Assembly (NCBI RefSeq): GCF_017963645.1
Contig: NZ_JAGMWN010000001.1
Location: forward strand, 1-64,000
Reading direction: 5' to 3'
Length of the DNA stretch: 64,000 nt
Source: Marivibrio halodurans
GTDB lineage: Bacteria > Pseudomonadota > Alphaproteobacteria > UBA8366 > Aestuariispiraceae
Both the position numbers and the translations under genes were made by a program. This document shows positions 57,460 through 64,000 of the stretch, piece after piece. How positions within the stretch are numbered: the first letter of the stretch is position 1; each line of letters starts with the position of its first letter. The notes under the pieces are model-generated. The model worked only from the letters and a program-made list of their open reading frames with translations. It did no database searches and was not told where the DNA came from.

Positions 57460-59598
57460 ATGGTGGCGAACGACAGCGAAGGGCAAGCCCGGCATCCCCC
57501 CTCGGACGCCGTCCGCGAAGGCGGCGGGGGCGGCGGCGGTCGGTCGGGCGGCTTCCGGCGGCGCCTGTTCGCGCCGCTCGTGGCGCGCCTGCCCGAGCTT
57601 GTCGCCACCAGCCTCTTCATCAACATCCTGTCGATCGCGGTGCCGATCTTCGTCCTTCAGGTCTATGACCGGGTGGTCTTCCAGGCCGGACTGACGACCC
57701 TTCAGGGGCTCGTCGCGGGCGTGCTGCTGGCGGTGGCGTTCGATTTCCTGCTGCGCCTGTTGCGCGGGCGCATGGTGCAGCGGACCGCGATCCGGATCGA
57801 CGCGGATGTCGGCCGGTTGCTCTTCGGCAAGCTCGCGCGGCTGCCGCTGGCCGCGCTGGAGAAGCGCACGACGGCGCAGTGGCACGGGCTTCAGCGCGAC
57901 GCGGAACTGGCCCGAAACGTCGTGGCGGGCCCGCCGCTGGTGATGGTGATCGATCTACCCTTCGTGGTGATCTTCATCGCGGTCATCTGGATCATCGCCG
58001 CGCCCATCGCCTGGGTGTTGTCGTTGGTGGTGGGGGCTTTCCTGCTGTTGGCGCTTCTCTCCCAGCGGCTGATCGCCCGTTCGACCGAGGCGGAGCGGCG
58101 CGCCCAGGCCGACCGCGACGCGGTGACGACGGAAATGTTCCACGGCCGCGCGACGATGAAGGCGCTGGGCCTCGCGCCCGCGCTTTCCGCGCGCTGGGAG
58201 GACCGCCAGGCCGGGCTGGTCGAGAGCAGCCTCCGTCGGGGCACCTTGAGCGATATCTTCGCCAATTCCGGCATATCGCTCAGCCTGCTGGCGACGGTGG
58301 CGATGACCAGCGTCGGCGCACTCGCGATCATTGAGCAGGATATGACCATGGGCGCGCTGATCGCCGCCAATATGCTGACCAACAAGGTCATTCAGCCGAT
58401 GAACCAACTTGTCGGCATGTGGCGGCAATTGGTCGGGTTCCGGGATGCGCTGCGCCGTCTTTCCGCGTTGTTCGAGACGGCGGACGAAATCGGCGCCAAC
58501 GCCATCGACCGCCCCAGGCCGTCGGGCCATCTCAGCGTGCGCGAACTGACCTTCGCCTATGGCCGAGAGGCGCCGGTTCTCGAAGCCGTCACGCTGGAAA
58601 TCCGCCCGGGACAGGTGCATGGGATCATCGGGCCCAACGGCAGCGGCAAGACCACCTTCCTGATGATGCTGCAACGGCTCTACCCGCCGGCGGGCGGACG
58701 GATCATGCTGGATGGCGTGGACCTCACCCAATTCTCGCGCGAGCAGTTGAGCCGATGGGTCGCCATCGTGCCCCAGGACCCCTTCTTTTTCACCGGCACC
58801 ATCAAGGAGAATATCGCGGGCGGGATCGCGTCCCCTTCGGACGAGCGGGTGCTGGCGGTCGCCAAGCTGGCCGGCGCGGACAGCTTCATCGACGAACTGA
58901 CCGACGGTTACGAGACCGCTATCGGCGATGGGGGGCGGCGCTTGTCGACGGGGCAAAGGCAACGGCTCGCGATCGCGCGCGCGCTTTATCCCGACCCGCC
59001 GGTGCTGTTGCTTGACGAGCCGAGTTCCAGCCTCGACCGCGCGGCGGAACAGACGCTCGCGCGGACGCTGCGCACGCTCGCGACCGGCCGGTCGGTCATC
59101 GTGGTGACGCATAGCCCCGGGCTGCTTTCCGTCTGCGAGACGATCACGGCCTTCCAGAAGGGGCGGGTCATGTTGAGCGGTGGCGGCGCGGAGGTACGCC
59201 GCCAGATTCTCGGCGACAAGCCGGGCGCGGAGGCGTCGGGCACCCCGGGGAAAGAGACGGCGTCGGGCCGCCCGCCGTTGCGCCGCGTACCGCTCGCCCC
59301 CGTGGCTCGACCACCGCTCAAGCCGCCGCTCAAGCCGGCGGCCACGGCCGGGGTGGAAGATGGGCGAGACGGTCGCATGAAGGGCGGGTCGGACACGGCC
59401 GAAACCGATGCGCCGCCTGCGTCTTCCCGGGAAGGCCGGAAGACGCGGGCCAAGGGCAAGGGTAAGGCCGGTGGCAAGAAGGCCGGCGCGAAGAAAGCGC
59501 GCGCGCGGAAAGATACCGCGCGAAAGGAACCTGACGACGCACCCACACCCGCACTCGATGATACCGCCGCGCGCGGCTATGGGGAGGCGGCGGAATAG
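57460..59598 (+). CDS. Type I secretion system ABC permease/ATPase (PrtD/LapB-like)
   Basis: This is a 712-residue fused permease-ATPase. The membrane domain (about 38-330) begins with LVATSLFINILSIAVPIFVLQVYDRV, typical of type I secretion exporters. No N-terminal C39 peptidase is present. The nucleotide-binding domain has Walker A GPNGSGKT (391-398), Walker B VLLLDEP (515-521) and a variant signature LSTGQ (495-499) instead of LSGGQ. A C-terminal tail of about 120 residues is Lys/Ala/Arg-rich (strongest about 661-697) and absent from typical members. It starts 41 bp after the giant gene and 2 bp before the adaptor gene, so one operon. It exports the giant protein across the inner membrane. 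Confidence 0.93.
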   Translation: MVANDSEGQARHPPSDAVREGGGGGGGRSGGFRRRLFAPLVARLPELVATSLFINILSIAVPIFVLQVYDRVVFQAGLTTLQGLVAGVLLAVAFDFLLRLLRGRMVQRTAIRIDADVGRLLFGKLARLPLAALEKRTTAQWHGLQRDAELARNVVAGPPLVMVIDLPFVVIFIAVIWIIAAPIAWVLSLVVGAFLLLALLSQRLIARSTEAERRAQADRDAVTTEMFHGRATMKALGLAPALSARWEDRQAGLVESSLRRGTLSDIFANSGISLSLLATVAMTSVGALAIIEQDMTMGALIAANMLTNKVIQPMNQLVGMWRQLVGFRDALRRLSALFETADEIGANAIDRPRPSGHLSVRELTFAYGREAPVLEAVTLEIRPGQVHGIIGPNGSGKTTFLMMLQRLYPPAGGRIMLDGVDLTQFSREQLSRWVAIVPQDPFFFTGTIKENIAGGIASPSDERVLAVAKLAGADSFIDELTDGYETAIGDGGRRLSTGQRQRLAIARALYPDPPVLLLDEPSSSLDRAAEQTLARTLRTLATGRSVIVVTHSPGLLSVCETITAFQKGRVMLSGGGAEVRRQILGDKPGAEASGTPGKETASGRPPLRRVPLAPVARPPLKPPLKPAATAGVEDGRDGRMKGGSDTAETDAPPASSREGRKTRAKGKGKAGGKKAGAKKARARKDTARKEPDDAPTPALDDTAARGYGEAAE

Positions 59599-59600
59599 CC

Positions 59601-60890
59601 ATGGCGACCCTCGACGACATCGTCGCGCGCTATCCCGCGCCCCGGTTCCAGCCGCTGGCGTGGCTGTTGATGGGGTTGTTGGTCGCGACCGGCCTGTGGG
59701 CATGGCAGGCGAAGCTCGACACCGTCGCCGTCGCGCAGGGCACGGTGGTGCCGCAGGGCGAGATCAAGGTGGTTCAGCATCTTGAGGGCGGCGTCGTTCA
59801 GGCCATTTTCGTGCGCGAGGGGACGGTTGTCGAGGCGGGGCAGCCCCTGCTGCAACTCGACCTCTCGACCAGCGCGACGAACACGGAGGAATTGGAGGTT
59901 CGCCTCGACGGCTTGGTCCTGAAGCGTGCGCGGCTGGAATCGGAAGCGGCTGGCGAGCCGCTCTCCTTCCCGGAGGATGTCGCCGTCCGCCGGCCGGTCC
60001 TGAGCGCGGCCGAGCGACGGACCCATGAAAGCCGCCTCGACAATCTGGAGGGCAAGGTCCGCGTACTGGAGCAGCAGGCCGAGCAGCGCGCGCTGGAGAT
60101 CAATGAGTTGAATGTGCGGCGGCGCTCCGTTTCGAACGACCTGTCGCTCGCGCGGGAACGCTACGACCTTTCCCAGCCGCTCCTGGCCAGTAAGCTGGTG
60201 ACGCGGATCGAGCTCAACGAGATCGCGCGCGACGTCCAGCGCCTGGAGGGGGAATTGGCCTCGATCGATGCCGGTCTGCCGCGGGCCCGCGCCGCGCTGG
60301 AGGAGGTGGAGGAGAAGCTGGCGAGCGCCCGGCAGGAGTTTCGCACCGACGCTTCCGGGCAGTTGAGCGAGGTGGAACTGGAAATCCGCCGGCAGGAGAA
60401 ATTGCTGGACCGCGCGCGCAGCGAGGCCGGCCGGATGGAGATCGCGAGCCCGATCGACGGCGTGGTCAAGACGCTGGTGCATAACACGGTCGGTGGCGTG
60501 GTGCGGCCGGGCGAGCCGATCATGGAAATCGTGCCGACCCAGGACCGTCTGGTCGTCGATGCCCGCATCGACCCGATCGATATCGGCCATATCGCGGAGG
60601 GCATGCCGGCGACGGTCAAGATCACCACCTATGATTTCGTGCGCTATGGCGGGTTGGAGGGGACCGTCACCGCCGTTGGCGCGGATATCGAGCAGGACGA
60701 GCAGGGCAAGCAGTTCTTCAAGGCGGAAATCGAGACCGCACACTCCTATCTTGAGCGCGACGGCCTGACCTATCCCATCCATCCGGGCATGCAGGCCACG
60801 GTGGATATCCATCTGGGGGACAAGACGGTCCTGGACTTCCTGATCCAGCCCGTGCTGAAAATGCGCTACGAGGCCTTCCGGGAACGCTGA
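59601..60890 (+). CDS. HlyD family type I secretion periplasmic adaptor
   Basis: This is a 429-residue membrane-fusion protein. A membrane helix (about 16-34) follows a short cytoplasmic start. A lipoyl-like half motif VVQHLEGGVVQAIFVREG lies near residues 54-71. Long alpha-helical hairpins (about 95-275) contain LSAAERRTHESRL. The second lipoyl half and beta-barrel are SPIDGVVKTL and PGMQATVDI, and the protein ends with the family-typical LDFLIQPVLKMRYEAFRE. It bridges the ABC exporter to TolC. ATG 59601 is 2 bp after the ABC stop. Together with the tolC gene at 36.4-37.8 kb it completes a dedicated type I system. Confidence 0.94.
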   Translation: MATLDDIVARYPAPRFQPLAWLLMGLLVATGLWAWQAKLDTVAVAQGTVVPQGEIKVVQHLEGGVVQAIFVREGTVVEAGQPLLQLDLSTSATNTEELEVRLDGLVLKRARLESEAAGEPLSFPEDVAVRRPVLSAAERRTHESRLDNLEGKVRVLEQQAEQRALEINELNVRRRSVSNDLSLARERYDLSQPLLASKLVTRIELNEIARDVQRLEGELASIDAGLPRARAALEEVEEKLASARQEFRTDASGQLSEVELEIRRQEKLLDRARSEAGRMEIASPIDGVVKTLVHNTVGGVVRPGEPIMEIVPTQDRLVVDARIDPIDIGHIAEGMPATVKITTYDFVRYGGLEGTVTAVGADIEQDEQGKQFFKAEIETAHSYLERDGLTYPIHPGMQATVDIHLGDKTVLDFLIQPVLKMRYEAFRER

Positions 60891-60948
60891 GCGGCGCGAG
60901 AACCGAGGCGCTTCCGGCCCATTACGATCAATCCGGGGATGGAAAATC

Positions 60949-62253
60949 ATGACCGATCTTGCGGTGGAGGCGGCGGCGCGCGCGCCCGCGATCGACGGCG
61001 AACGCCTGTGGCGCAGCCTGATGGAGATGGCGCGCATCGGCGCGACGGATAAGGGCGGGTGTTGTCGCCTCGCGCTGACCGATCTGGATCGGCAGGGGCG
61101 GGACCTCTTCCGCCGCTGGGTCGAGGCGGCGGGCTGCACGGTCGAGATCGACAGCATGGGCAATATCTTCGCCCGCCGCCCGGGCCGCGATCCGGCCCGA
61201 CCGCCGGTCGCGACGGGCAGCCATTTGGACACCCAGCCGACCGGAGGAAAGTTCGACGGGGTCTATGGCGTGCTGGCCGGGCTGGAGGTGGTTCGTGCCC
61301 TGAACGACGCGGATATCGTGACGGAGGCGCCGGTGGAAATCGTCGTCTGGACGAATGAGGAGGGGTCGCGCTTCGCCCCATCGATGATCGGCAGCGGGGT
61401 CTTCGCGGGCGTGTTCGACGAGGCGAAGGCCTATGCGACGCTGGACCTCGACGGGTTGAGCCTGGGCGACGAACTGGCGCGCATCGGCTATCGTGGCGCG
61501 GCGCGGTGCGGCGACCATGAAATCGGCGCTTTCTTCGAGGCGCATATCGAGCAAGGCCCGATCCTGGAGGCGGAGGCGCGCACCATCGGCGTGGTCGAGG
61601 GCGCGCAGGGCATGAATTGGTACGATGTGGAGATCACCGGCGCCGAAAGCCATGCCGGCACCACGCCGATGAACCGCCGGCGCGATGCCTTCCTGGCGGC
61701 GGCGCGGGTCGCGGACCGGGTGGTGGCGATCGCGGCGGATCACGGCCCGGCCGGTGTCGCGACTGTGGGGCAGGTGCAGGTCTTTCCCAACAGCCGCAAC
61801 ACGGTGCCGGGGCGGGTCGCCTTCTCCGTCGATCTGCGCCATCCGGAGGCGGAGGCGCTCGCCGCGATGGATGCGGCCATGCGCGCGGCGGTGGCGGATA
61901 TCTGCGCGGCCGATGGCGGTGGCGGTGGTCTGACCTTCCGGATCGAGAGGATTTCGGCCGAGGCGCCGATCCGTTTCGATCCGGACTGCGTCGGCGCGGT
62001 GGAACGCGCGGCGGCGGCGCACGGCCTCTCCCATCGCCGAATGGTTTCCGGCGCGGGCCACGATGCCTGCTTCATCGCCGGGGTGGCGCCCACGGGGATG
62101 ATCTTCGTGCCTTGCGCCGACGGGATCAGCCATAACGAGGTGGAGAGCGCGACGGCGGAGGATCTGGGCGCCGGGGCCCGTGTGCTCCTTTCCGCGATGT
62201 TGGAACGCGCCGGGATCGCGGACGCGGGCCAGAATGGGGACGACGCATCATGA
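60949..62253 (+). CDS. M20-type hydantoinase/carbamoylase family amidase
   Basis: This is a 434-residue zinc amidohydrolase of the N-carbamoyl-L-amino-acid hydrolase / beta-ureidopropionase / allantoate amidohydrolase group. Metal-ligand segments are TGSHLDTQPTGGKFDGVYG (His and Asp), NEEGSRFAP (Glu-Glu), EAHIEQGPILE (His) and the C-terminal DGISHNEVE (His). Substrate-binding residues appear in GAESHAGTTPMNRRRD. It hydrolyses a ureido or carbamoyl group, releasing CO2 and ammonia. The exact substrate is unresolved. The stop overlaps the next start as ATGA, so it is coupled to the alpha/beta hydrolase gene. Confidence 0.92.
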   Translation: MTDLAVEAAARAPAIDGERLWRSLMEMARIGATDKGGCCRLALTDLDRQGRDLFRRWVEAAGCTVEIDSMGNIFARRPGRDPARPPVATGSHLDTQPTGGKFDGVYGVLAGLEVVRALNDADIVTEAPVEIVVWTNEEGSRFAPSMIGSGVFAGVFDEAKAYATLDLDGLSLGDELARIGYRGAARCGDHEIGAFFEAHIEQGPILEAEARTIGVVEGAQGMNWYDVEITGAESHAGTTPMNRRRDAFLAAARVADRVVAIAADHGPAGVATVGQVQVFPNSRNTVPGRVAFSVDLRHPEAEALAAMDAAMRAAVADICAADGGGGGLTFRIERISAEAPIRFDPDCVGAVERAAAAHGLSHRRMVSGAGHDACFIAGVAPTGMIFVPCADGISHNEVESATAEDLGAGARVLLSAMLERAGIADAGQNGDDAS

Positions 62254-63479
62254 AGTTGGATTATGCCGACTCCCCCCTGGTGCCGCCCGCCGCGCCGGAC
62301 GGCGCGCGCGCCGTCCATATCGGTCCCTTGGCGGCGGATGACGGCGGGATGCTCGCCGGGCGGTTCCTGGGCGCGATGACCATGCTGGGCCGCGCGCTGG
62401 CGGCGGAGAAGGCCGGGCCGCCGCATCTGGTCGCGCTCACCATCCGCACGGGCGACGCGCAGGCCCTGCTGGACGCGGACCGATGGGAACTGGAACTGCT
62501 CTATCGCGAGGCCCTTGGCGGGAATTTCTGCCAGATCGCGGTCGTCAGCGACCCGGATTTCGACCTGGCGGTCGAGGCGCATGCCATCGTGCCCGTCCCG
62601 CCGGCGGGGCCGATCCATGCGGACATGGACGCCGCCACCCTCAATTACGAATATTCCGCGCGCGCGCAGGTACCCGGCCATATGGCCCATTTCCACGCTT
62701 GGCGCACGGAGGGCGCGGCCTATCGCGCGGCGCATCTGACGGCGGAACTGCCCTATGGCGAGGGGCCGGGCCAAGCCATCGACCTCTATATGCCGGAGGG
62801 GGGAGAAGGGGCGCCGCCGCTTCACATCTTCATTCATGGCGGCTACTGGCAGGCGCTGGACAAGTCGGATCACGGCCACCTCCTCGCCGCGATGGGCGCG
62901 GCGGGCCATGCCGTCGCGGTCATCAATTACGATCTGTTGCCGAAGCCGGGCCTGACCATCGACGATCTGGCGGAGCAATGCCGCCGCGCGGTCGAGGCCC
63001 TGTGGCGTGCCGCGCCGCTATATGGCTATGACCGGGCGCGGATCACGATTTCCGGCCATTCGGCGGGCGGGCATCTGGGCGCGGAATTGGCGGCGACCGA
63101 CTGGCCCGCGCGGGATACGGACATGCCGGCGGATCTGGTGAAGGGGGCGATCCTCGTTTCCGGCCTCTATGATCTGGAGCCGCTGCGCCTCACGGGCGTC
63201 AACAAGGCGGTCGGCATGGATGAGGCGACGGCGGTCCGGCGCAGCCCGATCCATATGAAACCGGCACATCCGTTGCCGGTCGTCGTCGCGGTGGGCGGGG
63301 CCGAATCCTCGGAATTCCATCGGCAATCGCGGGCCTTCGCCGAGGTTTGGGCGCATCGCGGCGCGCGGACGGAGTTCCTGGCGCTCGACGGGCTCAACCA
63401 TTTCACTGTGCTGGAGGCGTTTGGCGATCCGTCATCGGCACTCGGCGCGCGCGCTCTCCGGCTTATGGCCACGTTATAG
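62250..63479 (+). CDS. Alpha/beta hydrolase with RidA-like N-terminal domain
   Basis: This is a 409-residue protein of two parts. Residues about 165-409 are an alpha/beta hydrolase of the kynurenine formamidase/esterase type: oxyanion motif HGGYW (196-200), nucleophile Ser271 in SGHSAGGH, and a C-terminal catalytic His in LNHFTVLE (about His387). Residues about 15-115 resemble a RidA (YjgF) domain (HLVALTIRTGD, then LLYREALGGNFCQIAVVSDP), but the usual catalytic Arg is not obvious. The fusion is not typical of formamidases. Translational coupling to the carbamoylase suggests a shared catabolic pathway. The RidA assignment is by eye and moderate. Confidence 0.8.
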   Translation: MKLDYADSPLVPPAAPDGARAVHIGPLAADDGGMLAGRFLGAMTMLGRALAAEKAGPPHLVALTIRTGDAQALLDADRWELELLYREALGGNFCQIAVVSDPDFDLAVEAHAIVPVPPAGPIHADMDAATLNYEYSARAQVPGHMAHFHAWRTEGAAYRAAHLTAELPYGEGPGQAIDLYMPEGGEGAPPLHIFIHGGYWQALDKSDHGHLLAAMGAAGHAVAVINYDLLPKPGLTIDDLAEQCRRAVEALWRAAPLYGYDRARITISGHSAGGHLGAELAATDWPARDTDMPADLVKGAILVSGLYDLEPLRLTGVNKAVGMDEATAVRRSPIHMKPAHPLPVVVAVGGAESSEFHRQSRAFAEVWAHRGARTEFLALDGLNHFTVLEAFGDPSSALGARALRLMATL

Positions 63480-63677
63480 ACGCGCGGTTGGCGCGGGAGC
63501 GCATCCGGCCCCGCCGATTTTCCCTGCGACGGTTCCCGGCCATGCTTGCCCGCGATGGTTCTCCATTGCCGCGCGGTTTCGCATCGGCCATTATGTGCCT
63601 CAGAACGATTGTCCGACAAACGGACCGCAATGCCGGCATTCGCATGAAAGGCCGGTCCGGGAGGAACGGGGCGACCA
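63480..63677. other. Intergenic region before the acyl-CoA synthetase gene
   Basis: A 198-bp gap with no supported gene. I see no clear terminator or promoter. GGGAGGAACGGGG just before 63678 serves as the ribosome-binding region of the next gene. Confidence 0.5.
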
Positions 63678-64000
63678 ATGGGGGCCACGGAACAGGATAC
63701 GGCAGGCGGGGGCGCGCCCGTGCCGTCGATTTTTGACACCGATCTGCCGCGTCGGACGGCGAACTACCAGCCGTTGACGCCAATCACCTTCCTGGTGCGC
63801 TCCGCGCGGGTGGTGCCGGAGCACACGGCGGTGATCGACGGCGATCAACGCTGGACCTATCGGGAGATGCATGCGCGCTGCGCGCGGCTCGCCCATGCGT
63901 TGGAACGGCTCGGCGTGCGGCCGGGGGAATGCGTGGCGGCGCTCGCCTTCAACTCCCACGCCATGCTGGAGGCGCATTACGGCGTGCCGATGGCGGGCGC
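63678..64000 (+). CDS. Acyl-CoA synthetase / AMP-dependent ligase, N-terminal part
   Basis: The first 107 residues of an AMP-forming acyl-CoA synthetase, cut by the window end. The segment NYQPLTPITFLVRSARVVPE, then AVIDGDQRWTYREMHARCA and VAALAFNSHAMLEAHYGVPM, is the usual start of the ANL superfamily (short/medium-chain acyl-CoA ligase type). The start is ATG 63678 after GGGAGG. The catalytic motifs lie outside the window. It may belong with the two preceding genes, about 200 bp away. Confidence 0.88.
   Translation, partial: MGATEQDTAGGGAPVPSIFDTDLPRRTANYQPLTPITFLVRSARVVPEHTAVIDGDQRWTYREMHARCARLAHALERLGVRPGECVAALAFNSHAMLEAHYGVPMAG

Overview
This is a high-GC chromosomal window from an alphaproteobacterium. 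The evidence is a stand-alone NDUFS4-like complex I accessory subunit, Sco, PCuAC and CtaG(caa3-type) oxidase-assembly genes, the overall codon bias, and a Rhodospirillales-like gene repertoire. Placement below class is inference. I see no insertion sequence, phage, integrase or CRISPR array.

Layout. 0.3-3.0 kb: a single-pass membrane protein, a DUF1194 protein and a membrane-anchored alpha/beta hydrolase. 3.0-5.3 kb: copper delivery to cytochrome oxidase (Sco, PCuAC, CtaG). 5.3-18.8 kb, minus strand: a molybdenum hydroxylase cluster (coxG-S-L-M structural genes; moxR/coxD, coxE, two xdhC-type genes and a fused molybdopterin-binding/cytidylyltransferase-like gene). A ydbH-ynbE-ydbL trio, a predicted envelope lipid-transport system, sits in the middle of it. 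CoxL has the form II active-site loop AYRGAGR, so CO may not be the substrate. 19-20.1 kb: a Panacea/SocA-like protein with a sigma-54-like site upstream, the NDUFS4-like subunit and tRNA-Arg(TCT). 20.1-22.7 kb: an exported EEP-family protein and a class III nucleotide cyclase. 22.8-25.5 kb: the modABC molybdate transporter behind a near-perfect dyad. 25.6-37.8 kb: cystathionine beta-lyase, an LhgO-like oxidoreductase, malate synthase G, a PAS histidine kinase, an MFS transporter, a dimethylglycine-dehydrogenase-like enzyme and a TolC protein.

38.2-60.9 kb is the most striking region. A single 6412-residue gene is followed by a type I secretion ABC transporter and an HlyD adaptor, with the tolC gene divergent on the other side. 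The giant protein has an N-terminal FecR-like domain, an acidic linker, a duplicated RTX block, a beta-helix-like stretch and about 15 LamG domains. The last ten LamG domains form a regular LamG-LamG-cadherin-like super-repeat of about 1.64 kb. It is best read as a giant type I secreted surface adhesin. A consensus CRP-type site lies at exactly -41.5 of a plausible promoter, and a cyclase gene is elsewhere in the window.

60.9-64 kb: an operon of an M20 carbamoylase-type amidohydrolase, an alpha/beta hydrolase with what looks like a RidA-type N-terminal domain, and the start of an acyl-CoA synthetase cut by the window edge.
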